A program made the position numbers and the translations under genes. Below are positions 1-10,333 of a DNA stretch of 38,182 nucleotides, piece after piece. The stretch is from Bacillota bacterium (GTDB lineage Bacteria; Bacillota; Clostridia; Acetivibrionales; JANLFN01): assembly GCA_030705825.1 (NCBI GenBank), contig JAUZPR010000016.1:1-38182 (forward strand), in the 5' to 3' direction. The notes under the pieces are model-generated. The model was not told where the DNA came from and made no database searches. It worked only from the letters and a program-made list of their open reading frames with translations. Each line of letters starts with the position of its first letter. Position 1 is the first letter of the stretch.

Positions 1-536
1 ATTTCCTTCTTAATCAGGTAACCTGAAACTGCCGGCAGGTAATCAGCAAGTCCTGCTGTTGAAGCATGTGCCCTGTGGGCTGTACCGAAAGCATCATTTA
101 CAAAGATTTCTGCGAGGCTTGCAAGTTCCTTTGCAAATGCAGGGTCGTTCTTTTCTTCTTCCTTATGGAATCTTACATTTTCAAGCATAAGTATTTCGCC
201 GTCTTTGAGGGCAGCAGCCTTGGCTTTTGCATCCGGTCCGATAACGTCAGCTGCCATTATTACATCCTTGTTGAGGAGTTCTGCAAGTCTCTTTGCTGTA
301 GGTTTCATGCTGAATTTATCTTCAAAACCGTTCTTCGGTCTTCCCAGATGGGAAACGAGTATTGTCTTTGCGCCATTGTTTACAAGATACTTGATTGTAG
401 GAAGTGCACCTACTATCCTTTTATCGTCGGTAATATTTTTGTTTTCGTCCAACGGTACGTTAAAATCTACTCTTACAATAACTCTCTTGCCTTTTACATC
501 AATGTCTTCAATAGTCTTCTTGTTCAACGTTGCCAT
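1..536 (-). CDS. pgk: phosphoglycerate kinase, N-terminal part (runs off window start)
   Basis: Reverse-strand translation [68 protein letters not shown] is a PGK N-terminus; SD GGGAGAGTG upstream of the ATG at 536. Confidence 0.96.
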   Translation of the reverse strand, partial: MATLNKKTIEDIDVKGKRVIVRVDFNVPLDENKNITDDKRIVGALPTIKYLVNNGAKTILVSHLGRPKNGFEDKFSMKPTAKRLAELLNKDVIMAADVIGPDAKAKAAALKDGEILMLENVRFHKEEEKNDPAFAKELASLAEIFVNDAFGTAHRAHASTAGLADYLPAVSGYLIKKE

Positions 537-871
537 TTATTTCACTCTCCCTATATAATATGCAGAATCCGTCCTCAACCTGATAAGACCTTTTAGCCTC
601 TATATGGTTCAAGTTGCAGGCAAATCCTCTAAAACTTGAATATGTATGGCATAATAAAATTGTTTCCAAACGAATACATAGTTATTCCCCTGCATAAGCC
701 TCATTTTTTATGAGATTCCATATCGGAATAGCATGTTTTTGCTTGGATAGCCGTTTACATTTTACATCTTTTTACCTGTTTTTTCAATAGTTACAGACTA
801 AAATAAACTATTTTTTAACAAAGTATCAAGGATAGGGAACACACCCACATGAAATTGTGCTCTGGAAACCC

Positions 872-904
872 AAAAAACAAGCCCGGCATAATATGCCGGG
901 CTTT
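872..904 (-). terminator. intrinsic terminator downstream of gap
   Basis: AGCCCGGCAT/ATGCCGGGCT stem followed by a T-rich run on the minus strand. Confidence 0.85.
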
Positions 905-919
905 AGTTACTGTATTAAA

Positions 920-1969
<1,050 letters not shown>

Positions 1970-2160
1970 TTATGAACCTTGCAATAGAATAATATAACAT
2001 TATAGCGCGATATTAGATAAATTGTATATCCCTACCGAGCCAAATATATTTTATATTATTTCATTTTAGTTTTCAATAGCAGGTAAAAAATTAATTATTT
2101 TTTTAACAAAGTTCCAACAGGCATTAGTTTTCACAAAACACCCGAAATTATTCATATAAA

Positions 2161-3057
2161 TCAGATGACAGATACAGTATATTTGTAGATCATTTTTGCC
2201 GGATTATATGAAAGTTTGGCTTTCCTTAGACCTTCTACCCCCAAATCCTGCTCTCTGTTTATAAATGTTGTCCCGGACCATTCATGTTCGCAAAATTGCT
2301 GGTTTATTACGGTATACAAGCCGTTAACCGAACTATCAGCCTTTTCTATATGTATCACTGCAGTATCCTCATTCAGCATTTCACCAACCGTAAAAGCCTT
2401 ATATACGCCGTCAACCTTAATCAATGCACCCTGGCACCCAAGAATTTTATAATTGTTGAGGAGTTCATAGTTGGCAATCTTCTCGCAGTAAAACTTCCTG
2501 TGCTCCTCACAGTTTCTTTCCTTGCACCAGTTATGTGTAATGTTCTTGCACTCATCCAGTAATTCTTCGGTTAGTACGGTATATTCGTACTCGTGCTCTT
2601 TTTTGAACCTGTTTATATGATTTCTTTTACCGTCATATTTTTTACCAGATAATTTTATAAGATTTTCCGCATTATATATATAATCACTATTGTCAGAGTC
2701 CTTAACTATTTCCCCCAAGGGTATATTTCCATTCTTCAGGAATTCAAGCTCATCCTCGGTAACCCTTTTAAATTTCAGCTGCCAGCCTTTTTGAGTAAAA
2801 TATTCTTTAAGTTTGGATACTGTGCCTTGAAAATCAGTGTTATCCCTGTCCCCAACCGGGATAAAGCAAAAAGGTTGGCCTGAACCAGGAACAGAAACAA
2901 TACATAGGAATCCGTTAACTTCGCAAAATCCAAGCTTATAATAATTCCGCCACATGAACATATTGGTGAAAGTCAATTCAGAGGCTTGCGGCTTATACTG
3001 CTTTAAATACCTGTCAAATAAGTTTTTATCGCTGATAGTTACTTCATCAAAATTCAA
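2161..3057 (-). CDS. DUF2156 / phosphatidylglycerol lysyltransferase C-terminal domain-like protein
   Basis: ORF 2161..3096; FTNMFMWRNYY and INREQDLGVEGLRKAKLSYNPAKMIYKY resemble DUF2156 proteins. TTG at 3057 has GGGGG 7 nt upstream and avoids overlap with pfkA. Confidence 0.75.
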   Translation of the reverse strand: MNFDEVTISDKNLFDRYLKQYKPQASELTFTNMFMWRNYYKLGFCEVNGFLCIVSVPGSGQPFCFIPVGDRDNTDFQGTVSKLKEYFTQKGWQLKFKRVTEDELEFLKNGNIPLGEIVKDSDNSDYIYNAENLIKLSGKKYDGKRNHINRFKKEHEYEYTVLTEELLDECKNITHNWCKERNCEEHRKFYCEKIANYELLNNYKILGCQGALIKVDGVYKAFTVGEMLNEDTAVIHIEKADSSVNGLYTVINQQFCEHEWSGTTFINREQDLGVEGLRKAKLSYNPAKMIYKYTVSVI

Positions 3058-3073
3058 ATTTCTACCCCCACTG

Positions 3074-4159
3074 TTAGTTTCCAAAGCTGACACCAATACT
3101 TTTGGCTATACTTATCAATTCACTGTCAGCAGGAACTGTTTTAAGTTTACCTACTGCTTCCTCAAGAGTAACAGATGTAATAGCATTTCCCTGAAGGGCT
3201 ACCATCCTGCCGAATTTACCTTGGTTAACAAGATCTACTGCTGCAACCCCATATCTTGACGATAAAATCCTATCATATGGGTCTGGCCTTCCGCCGCGCT
3301 GCAAATGGCCCAAAACTGTTACTCTGGTTTCTATTCCGGCAAGACGCTCAATTTCATCACCAAGCTTGTTTCCTATACCACCCAATCTGATTGGATCGGG
3401 GCTATCTTTGACCACCTTGCTAACTACAATATCTCCGCCGACGGGCTTGGCCCCTTCGGAAACAACCACTATGCTAAAGCTTTTGCCTGAATTTTTTCTT
3501 TCAATTATTTTCTCAGTTACCTTATTAATGTCATATGGTATTTCAGGAAGTATTATGACATCAGCTCCTCCTGCTATGCCTGATTCCAGCGCTATCCATC
3601 CGGCATACCTTCCCATTACTTCCAGTATCATAACTCTATGGTGGGACTCAGCTGTAGAATGAAGTTTATCTATTGCTTCAGTGGCAGTATCTACTGCTGT
3701 CATAAAGCCGAAGGTTACATCTGTAGCAAAAAGATCGTTATCTATTGTTTTGGGAACACCTACCACATTTACTCCCTTTCTTGCAAAATCCCTTGCGCTG
3801 GTTAATGTTCCGTCTCCACCTATAAGAACCATGCAATCTATTCCGTGCAGCGCAATGTTGTTTACAACTACATCGGACATATCCTTGTATTCTTCCTTGC
3901 CGTTTACCACTACCTTGAATTTAAAAGGATTGTCCCTGTTTGAAGAACCAAGTATGGTTCCACCCTTATCAAGAATACCCGAAACGTCACCAGGTTTGAA
4001 TTCAACAAAATCATTCATAACAAGGCCTCTATATCCATCCTTGAAGCCTATGACTTCGTATCCGTATTTAATTTTTGCAGTTTTAACAACTGCCCTTAAT
4101 ACTGCGTTTAAACCCGGGCAATCGCCACCGCCGGTCAAAACTCCGATTTTCTTAACCAT
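3074..4159 (-). CDS. pfkA: 6-phosphofructokinase (phosphoryl donor ATP or PPi uncertain)
   Basis: GGGDCPGLNAVLRA, GGDGTLTSA, PKTIDNDL, MGRYAGWIALE motifs. Confidence 0.93.
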   Translation of the reverse strand: MVKKIGVLTGGGDCPGLNAVLRAVVKTAKIKYGYEVIGFKDGYRGLVMNDFVEFKPGDVSGILDKGGTILGSSNRDNPFKFKVVVNGKEEYKDMSDVVVNNIALHGIDCMVLIGGDGTLTSARDFARKGVNVVGVPKTIDNDLFATDVTFGFMTAVDTATEAIDKLHSTAESHHRVMILEVMGRYAGWIALESGIAGGADVIILPEIPYDINKVTEKIIERKNSGKSFSIVVVSEGAKPVGGDIVVSKVVKDSPDPIRLGGIGNKLGDEIERLAGIETRVTVLGHLQRGGRPDPYDRILSSRYGVAAVDLVNQGKFGRMVALQGNAITSVTLEEAVGKLKTVPADSELISIAKSIGVSFGN

Positions 4160-4173
4160 AAAACACCTCCGAA

Positions 4174-4431
4174 ATTAATTGACAATTGATAATTGACAAT
4201 TAATAAAATTTATTAATTAATTTTAGTAAAACATTAGTCTACTGAATTTGATGTCTTATTTACATTAAAATGAATTCAATAAATTAAAATCTGTTTCCAC
4301 AAAATAATTGTCAATCTTAAATTTTCCATTGTCAATTGTTTTGTATCTACCATTGTCAATTATCCATTATCAATTGTCAATTGTTTTTGGTCTATGCATT
4401 GTCATTTGTCCATTTTCAATTGTCAATTGAC
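4174..4431. repeat. paired-arm heptanucleotide repeat, ATTGACA / TGTCAAT words
   Basis: Left arm attaatt-gacaatt-gataatt-gacaatt; right arm repeats caattgt/ccattat words and runs into the 3' end of the downstream-annotated peptidase ORF. Confidence 0.8.
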
Positions 4432-5531
4432 TCTATAATTGCCAGCAAAAACTCTGCTGCTTTAACCAAATTATCAATATTTATCTGCTCGTTTACACTG
4501 TGTACATTCTCCATACCGACACTGATGTCAACCGCCTGTATGCCTTTTCCGTTGATAATATTGGTATCGCTTCCACCGCCTGTCGGAACAGGTTTGAAAG
4601 TTAAACCGCAGGTATTTGCCGCCCTTTCAAGTATTGTCATTATCCTGTCCTCACTGGAAATATTGAATGAAGGATATTCCAAACTCGAAACGAATTCAAC
4701 AGCTCCGCCGTATTTTATAGCTGCCTTATCGAAGCATTCCTTCATATGGGCAGTCTGCCTGTTCAATTTGTCCTGGTTTCTGCTTCTGGCTTCTGCCTTT
4801 ATTTCCACCAGATCGCAAACAATATTTGTAGCCTGTCCGCCGTTAATTATACCAATATTTGCTGTTGTCTCATCATCTATTCTTCCCAGCGTCATTTCTG
4901 AAATGGCACTTGATGCGATTTTTATCGCACTTATCCCTTTTTCGGGCTCGACACCCGCATGTGCAGCTTTCCCCTTGACCCTTACATCTATTTTGTTCTG
5001 TGATGGAGCTGTAACTGCAACTTCTCCTATATCACCGCCATCATCCAGCACAAAGCCATATTTGGCATATATTTTGCTGTAATCCAGGTTTTTTGCACCC
5101 AGAAGCCCTTTTTCCTCACCTATTGTAAATACTACCTGAATATCCCCGTGCTCGATTTTATTTTCTTTTAATACCTTTAAAACCTCCATTATGCATTCGA
5201 TACCTGCCGTATCATCGCCGCCAAGTATGGTGGTTCCATCGGTTTTGATAATATTTCCTTCAACAATTGGTTTTTTCCCAATACCGGGAATTACAGTATC
5301 CATGTGTGCCATTAACAAAATTGGCGGCACCTTTTTTGTACCTTCTACATTGCATATCAGGTTTCCTGTATTTCCTCCAAGCTTTATTCCTGCGCCGTCA
5401 TCAAATACGGACAATCCCATTTCTTCAAGCTTCTTTTTTAAAAGCCGGGCCATTTTCTTTTCCTGCAACGACAAGCTGTCGGTTTTAACCAATTCAATAA
5501 ATTCATTGACCATTCTTTCCTTGTTTACCAT
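4416..5531 (-). CDS. M20 family peptidase, PepT-like
   Basis: LLMAHMDTVIPG, LGGDDTAGI, FTIGEEKGLLGAKNLD, GKAAHAGVEPEKGISA, PTGGGSDTNI motifs. Confidence 0.9.
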   Translation of the reverse strand: MVNKERMVNEFIELVKTDSLSLQEKKMARLLKKKLEEMGLSVFDDGAGIKLGGNTGNLICNVEGTKKVPPILLMAHMDTVIPGIGKKPIVEGNIIKTDGTTILGGDDTAGIECIMEVLKVLKENKIEHGDIQVVFTIGEEKGLLGAKNLDYSKIYAKYGFVLDDGGDIGEVAVTAPSQNKIDVRVKGKAAHAGVEPEKGISAIKIASSAISEMTLGRIDDETTANIGIINGGQATNIVCDLVEIKAEARSRNQDKLNRQTAHMKECFDKAAIKYGGAVEFVSSLEYPSFNISSEDRIMTILERAANTCGLTFKPVPTGGGSDTNIINGKGIQAVDISVGMENVHSVNEQINIDNLVKAAEFLLAIIESIDN

Positions 5532-5550
5532 AAAATACTCCTTTTTAGAT

Positions 5551-5734
5551 GTTCGGGGTTCGGAGTTGGGTGTTCGGAGCCAAGTGTACAGGATTCTGGA
5601 TTTTAAGTTAAGAGTTTGGGGTTCAGTAATAAAACCCTCAACTTTTGACCAAAAACACCAAACTCCACTCAGCCTTAACTCTCAACTCCGAACCATGAAC
5701 TCCGAACTCCCATTCCTTGACACCGAACTCTGAA
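5551..5734. repeat. paired-arm heptanucleotide repeat, GTTCGGA / AACTCCG words
   Basis: gttcggg-gttcgga-gttgggt-gttcgga... on the left; ...aactctc-aactccg-aaccatg-aactccg-aactccc... on the right; complementary arms. Confidence 0.88.
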
Positions 5735-5739
5735 CTATA

Positions 5740-6234
5740 TTACCATTTGAGCCTTGCCAATTCTCCCTGGTTTTTCATCCCTTCAAAGCCTGATTGTCTC
5801 AGCGCCTCATAAACCACTACAGCTACTGAATTCGAAAGATTTAACGATCTAATTCCCTCTCTCATGGGTATTCTTATACACTGCTCCCTGTTTTTCTTAA
5901 GCAGTTCTTCGGGAAGTCCTGCAGTTTCCTTTCCGAAAACCAGAAAACAATCGTCTTCATATTTCACATCAGTATATGTATTCAATGCTTTGGTTGACGA
6001 ATAATAAAACTTGCATGAATAATATTTTTTCAAAAGCTCCTCGAAATTATCATAATATTGAATATTCAATTCATTCCAATAATCAAGGCCTGCTCTCTTA
6101 AGGTATCTGTCGTCAACAGAAAACCCCAGAGGCTTTACAAGATGCAGGTTTGTACCCGTAGCAGCACAAGTCCTTGCTATATTACCGGTATTTTGAGGTA
6201 TTTCAGGTTCTACCAGAACAACGTTCAGCTTCAA
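5740..6234 (-). CDS. trmL: tRNA (cytidine(34)-2'-O)-methyltransferase
   Basis: VVLVEPEIPQNTGNIARTCAATGTNLHLVKPLGF, FGKETAGLPEELL, RSLNLSNSVAVVVYEALRQ. Confidence 0.94.
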   Translation of the reverse strand: MKLNVVLVEPEIPQNTGNIARTCAATGTNLHLVKPLGFSVDDRYLKRAGLDYWNELNIQYYDNFEELLKKYYSCKFYYSSTKALNTYTDVKYEDDCFLVFGKETAGLPEELLKKNREQCIRIPMREGIRSLNLSNSVAVVVYEALRQSGFEGMKNQGELARLKW

Positions 6235-6313
6235 GATTAATCCTCCATCTATTAGTTATTTAATATGTTAAAAATTATATTTTGCTCTTTATATAAATTT
6301 AATCTTTTTTAAC

Positions 6314-6344
6314 TAAAAAAACAAAGCCTTTTTGGAAGGCTTTG
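6314..6344 (-). terminator. intrinsic terminator downstream of the CheX-like gene
   Basis: 8-bp stem caaagcct/aggctttg with TTTTTTT on the minus strand. Confidence 0.8.
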
Positions 6345-6473
6345 CTGATATCTTTAAAATTAGATATAGTATATATAAATCATAGTACAATATTTCCAAC
6401 TGAAAATTTGGTATACACGTAGAACTTTGATGATATCACAATTACTTCCCCAATTTTAATCCACCTTGGTTTA

Positions 6474-6941
6474 TCAACTGTCCACAACTGATATATCTAT
6501 TTCCAATACATCGGTATCATTTAAATAAAGTGGTACGCATATAGTCGTAGCTTTGCTTGAAGAAATCTGCATATTCTCACCCATTAAAAACGACGGCGGA
6601 GTTATTTCAATACCAACACCCCTGTTATAGAGTATTGTTGCAGTATTTCCAAGTATCATATTTGTTAGTTCCGATATGGCACTTTTTGAAATCTCGTCCA
6701 GTTCGGTAACAGGCATCCCGCACATCATAGCAGATGCAATATTTAAAGCTACCTGTTTAGCCATGGAAAAAATAGTCTGCCCCCTGATTTTACCAGTCAA
6801 ACCTACTATTATCATAACGTTGTCACTTTTATAAGGTGAATCTTTTAAATAGACCTTTCCGAGTTTAGCATCAATACCGGAAATTTGTTTTAGCACTGTC
6901 TGGCTGGCCTCAATAAAAGGATTAATATATTCTACATTCAT
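6474..6941 (-). CDS. CheX-like chemotaxis phosphatase family protein
   Basis: MNVEYINPFIEASQTVLKQISG start and ISELTNMILGNTATILYNRG helix resemble CheX/CheC family. Confidence 0.8.
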   Translation of the reverse strand: MNVEYINPFIEASQTVLKQISGIDAKLGKVYLKDSPYKSDNVMIIVGLTGKIRGQTIFSMAKQVALNIASAMMCGMPVTELDEISKSAISELTNMILGNTATILYNRGVGIEITPPSFLMGENMQISSSKATTICVPLYLNDTDVLEIDISVVDS

Positions 6942-7084
6942 TATAAAATTCCCACCTTGTGATAGTCTGCTTAAAGCGTAATATATAGAATTTTTAAGTG
7001 CTTATTAAAGTATAATTCTATATACTTTATAAAAATCCTTCTTTTTAGTCATTATTTTTATAGATAATGTCAAAAAAAATATAA

Positions 7085-7114
7085 GAATAGAGAATATTGT
7101 ATATTGGCATACTA
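7085..7114 (+). promoter_or_regulatory. predicted sigma-G promoter of splB
   Basis: GAATA - 18 nt - CATACTA, fitting the sigma-G consensus, 31 nt upstream of the splB start. Confidence 0.72.
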
Positions 7115-7145
7115 TAGACAAAAATAATCAATCAGGAGCAGGCAG

Positions 7146-8171
7146 ATGAAACTTTTTTGGCCGGAAAGAGTATTTTTTGAGCAGGCAGCTCTTAAGTATC
7201 CTCTTGGGGAGAAGCTTTACAAATTTTTTAAAGATGAAGGAACTGAAATAACTCTGGCACCCATTCAAAGAGTCAACAGCTGTATTCCCGGGAATTCACC
7301 GGTAGAAAAATATTCTTCAGGAAAAAGGACACTGGTAGTTACGGTAAAAAAATCTCTAAAATTCGACATATGCAAACCCTCGGCAGATTTTGAGTTTTCC
7401 CTTGTAACAGGGTGTCCTGGGAACTGTGAATATTGTTATCTGTACACAACGCAGAGCAGCAAACCCTATATCAGAACCTATGTAAATATTGAAGAGATTT
7501 TTGATTCGATAAAAAAGCATATTGATGTAAATAAAGACATTACTACTTTTGAAGTTGCAAGCTCGGGTGATCCCTTGTCTGTAGAACATATAACCGGAAG
7601 CCTTGCCAAAACCATAGACTTTTTCGGGAATCTTGATAATGCAAGGCTCAGGGTAGTCACCAAGTATAACTACGTAGATCCTCTTTTGAATATAAACCAT
7701 AACGGTCATACTCGCTTCCGCTTCAGTATAAACTCAAGATATGTAATAGATAATTTTGAGCATACTACCTCAAATTTTGATGAACGTATTGAAGCTGCTG
7801 CCAAAATAGCCTCTGCAGGTTATCCGTTGGGCTTTATAATTGCCCCCATTATGATCTACGAAAATTGGAAGGGCCAATACAGGGAACTTCTAGAAACATT
7901 GAGCAAAAAACTTGATACTGGCAAGTCAACCGAACCCTTAAGTTTTGAGCTGATTCAATACAGGTTCACACCCACCGCCAGAAATTTCATCCAGGAAAGA
8001 TTTCCCCATACAAAGCTTGATATGGATGAAACCACAAGGATATTGAAGTGGGGTAAATTCGGAAAATTCAAATATATCTATCCAAAGGAAACGGCAGCTG
8101 AAATAAAGGAATATCTGACCTCCCTGATTACAGGTACTTTCCCCGATGCAAGAATAGATTATTTTACTTAA
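7146..8171 (+). CDS. splB: spore photoproduct lyase (radical SAM)
   Basis: CPGNCEYCYL (CX3CX2C), FDICKPSADFEFSLVTGCPGNCEYCYLYTT, YQYRFTPTARNFIQERFP-like region; SD CAGGAGCAGG. Confidence 0.95.
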   Translation: MKLFWPERVFFEQAALKYPLGEKLYKFFKDEGTEITLAPIQRVNSCIPGNSPVEKYSSGKRTLVVTVKKSLKFDICKPSADFEFSLVTGCPGNCEYCYLYTTQSSKPYIRTYVNIEEIFDSIKKHIDVNKDITTFEVASSGDPLSVEHITGSLAKTIDFFGNLDNARLRVVTKYNYVDPLLNINHNGHTRFRFSINSRYVIDNFEHTTSNFDERIEAAAKIASAGYPLGFIIAPIMIYENWKGQYRELLETLSKKLDTGKSTEPLSFELIQYRFTPTARNFIQERFPHTKLDMDETTRILKWGKFGKFKYIYPKETAAEIKEYLTSLITGTFPDARIDYFT

Positions 8172-8174
8172 AGT

Positions 8175-8207
8175 AAAAAAGATTGAGCGGTTAACTTAAT
8201 CTTTTTT
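8175..8207. terminator. bidirectional terminator between convergent splB and spoVAEa
   Basis: aaaaaagatt / aatctttttt 10-bp stem with A- and T-tracts on both sides. Confidence 0.75.
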
Positions 8208-8220
8208 ATTAAAATTATAT

Positions 8221-8787
8221 TTAATGCGGTTTAGCGCCACTTCTCTCCATTACTTCCCGCAGAGCTTTTGTTGTAATGGGGGCACCCTTCGTAACCTCAT
8301 CCTTGTAGTCCATTTTACCGGGGTCACCAATTCCGACTATAACCAAATCCTTTTTGTTTTTTAAAATACTCAGTGTATCACCACAGATGGTATCCTCACC
8401 TGTATTGTTACCATATTTATCAACCGCATTTTCTATGACCTGTCCATCTTTTGTTATCGAACATGTTACATCCAGTCCGTTACAATCCTTACCATTGGAA
8501 GACACCGCTACTATACCAATAATATCAATAGTTTTGTCTTCCAGCATTTTCATCATTACCTGTTCACCTTTACCCATACCTTTTTTACCCCTGTCATCAA
8601 CCATTACTACAACAGGATCATGTTGGGCTTTTGTTACGAGCTCTACAATTTCTTCTCCGCTTAATATGGTAGGGTTACCTGCCGACGCGGAAATACAGCG
8701 GCCTCCTATATTTGCTGCCGCAGTCTCTACAGCTTTTTGTGCCACCTTGTCTCCATCAGTTACTAAAATAACTTTCTTTTTATCCAT
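8221..8787 (-). CDS. spoVAEA: stage V sporulation protein AE-type (SpoVAEa-like)
   Basis: KKVILVTDGDKVAQKAVETAAANIGGRCISASAGNP; located in the spoVA group. ATG at 8787 has GGAGG upstream; the TTG in the ORF track overlaps the SD. Confidence 0.85.
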   Translation of the reverse strand: MDKKKVILVTDGDKVAQKAVETAAANIGGRCISASAGNPTILSGEEIVELVTKAQHDPVVVMVDDRGKKGMGKGEQVMMKMLEDKTIDIIGIVAVSSNGKDCNGLDVTCSITKDGQVIENAVDKYGNNTGEDTICGDTLSILKNKKDLVIVGIGDPGKMDYKDEVTKGAPITTKALREVMERSGAKPH

Positions 8788-8839
8788 AATTGCCTCCAAC
8801 CTAGCTGTCCAGATTATTCTTGATGAATCTGACTATAAG

Positions 8840-8874
8840 TAATTCTCAATTCTCCATTCTCAATTATCAATTAA
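8840..8874. repeat. short single-arm heptamer repeat (CAATTNT)
   Basis: taattct-caattct-ccattct-caattat-caattaa in the spoVAEb-spoVAEa spacer. Confidence 0.65.
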
Positions 8875-8876
8875 AT

Positions 8877-9245
8877 CTATCGTTTCGCTTTAGGTGAAAA
8901 TGCTACTGATATAAGATAACCAAAGAATATGGCAGCCGTAATTCCAGCCGCAGCTGCTTTTATTCCTCCGGTGAAAGCTCCCAGCAAGCCATACTTGTCC
9001 ACATCACTAAAGGTCCCTTTTGCCAGTGTATAGCCGAATCCTGTCAAGGGAACCGTAGCTCCGGCTCCACCCACCTTAACAATATTCTGATAAACTCCAA
9101 GAAGAGTAAGGATTACACCAACTGTTACAAATAGAACCAATATTTTAGCCGGAGTAAGCCTGGTTCTGTCAATTAGAATCTGTCCTGCAGAACAAAGGAC
9201 GCCGCCGACAATAAAAGCACCCAAATACATTAAAAAAACATTCAT
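8877..9245 (-). CDS. spoVAE: stage V sporulation protein AE (SpoVAEb)
   Basis: MYLGAFIVGGVLCSAGQILIDRTRLTPAKILV, VGGAGATVPLTGFGYTLAKG. Confidence 0.93.
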   Translation of the reverse strand: MNVFLMYLGAFIVGGVLCSAGQILIDRTRLTPAKILVLFVTVGVILTLLGVYQNIVKVGGAGATVPLTGFGYTLAKGTFSDVDKYGLLGAFTGGIKAAAAGITAAIFFGYLISVAFSPKAKR

Positions 9246-9289
9246 AATTTCACCTCATCAGAAACTGTTTCTTATATTATTTCCTAGCA

Positions 9290-10309
9290 TCAGCTTAAAT
9301 TTCTGTGAATAGCAACAGCATGCGCTATTCCGGGGATCGATTCCCCCTGCTGTGAACTTGAAGGACTTAATAAAGCTCCAGTTGCAATAAACAGGACATT
9401 GTTCAGGTTACCCTTAAGTAATTCCTGATATACAAATCCTCCAAACACCGTAGCAGAACAGCCGCATCCGCTTCCTCCGCAATGGGCATCCTGCCTCTTG
9501 ACGTCATATATCATTGCACCGCAGTCATTGTACCTGTCACTAATGTCATAACCCTGCTGCTTCATTAACTCATTGGTAATTTCCATGCCCAACGTTCCAA
9601 GGTCTCCAGTAAGTATAAGGTCATAGCTGTCGGGGTATATGCCGGTATCCTTAAAATGGGTTACCAAAGTATCAGCTGCTGCAGGTGCCATAGCTGCACC
9701 CATGTTATTTGCATCCTTGATACCCATATCAACAATTTTTCCGGTGGTAACATGGGTAATATACGGACCGCTTCCCTGACTGGATAAAAGCACCCCACCG
9801 GAACCTGTTACAGTCCACTGTGCGGTTGGCGGTCTCTGGCTGCCCAGCTCCAAAGGGTATCTGAACTGTTTTTCTGCTGAACAGAAATGACTTGAAGTAA
9901 TGCATATCACATTATCTGCAAATTTACCGTCAACAAGAAAGGAGCCCAGGCTCATGGATTCTGTCATTGTAGAGCATGCACCGTATACGCCAAGGAAGGA
10001 TATACCTGTATCCCTTAATGCAAAAGTTGATGCGCTTATTTGGTTAAGTAAATCCCCGGCTAAAATATAATTAACTGATTGATTGGATATACCGGATTTG
10101 CTGAGCAGCTTGTCAATGGTTTCCCGCATCAGTTTACTCTCGGCTTTTTCCCAGCTTTTTTCTCCCCAAAGTTCATCATCTATAATCATGTCGAAATACA
10201 TTCTTAATGGTCCTTCTCCTTCTTTCGGACCTACAATCGAGGCAGCCGAAAGTATGCTGGGCGGGTTTTCCAGCTGAACTGTCTGCTTCCCAATCCTCTT
10301 GTTTGCCAT
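9290..10309 (-). CDS. spoVAD: stage V sporulation protein AD
   Basis: ENPPSILSAASIVGPKEGEGPL, GVYGACSTMTESMSLGS, GGSGCGCSATVFGGF. Confidence 0.96.
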   Translation of the reverse strand: MANKRIGKQTVQLENPPSILSAASIVGPKEGEGPLRMYFDMIIDDELWGEKSWEKAESKLMRETIDKLLSKSGISNQSVNYILAGDLLNQISASTFALRDTGISFLGVYGACSTMTESMSLGSFLVDGKFADNVICITSSHFCSAEKQFRYPLELGSQRPPTAQWTVTGSGGVLLSSQGSGPYITHVTTGKIVDMGIKDANNMGAAMAPAAADTLVTHFKDTGIYPDSYDLILTGDLGTLGMEITNELMKQQGYDISDRYNDCGAMIYDVKRQDAHCGGSGCGCSATVFGGFVYQELLKGNLNNVLFIATGALLSPSSSQQGESIPGIAHAVAIHRNLS

Positions 10310-10333
10310 TAAATCACCTCAAAGAAAATAACT

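Noticed and set aside
66-596. ORF-track + strand ORFs at 66..596 and 205..558.
   Set aside because: They lie antisense to pgk, whose reverse translation is unmistakable; composition is typical of shadow ORFs.
4174-4431. Regular short repeats considered as a CRISPR array.
   Set aside because: Unit is 7 nt with no unique spacers, arms are inverted relative to each other, and no cas genes are present.
3681-5082. Long + strand ORFs opposite pfkA and the peptidase (3681..4178, 4336..5082).
   Set aside because: Antisense to well-supported genes, no family resemblance, low-complexity Ser/Ile/Pro-rich translations.
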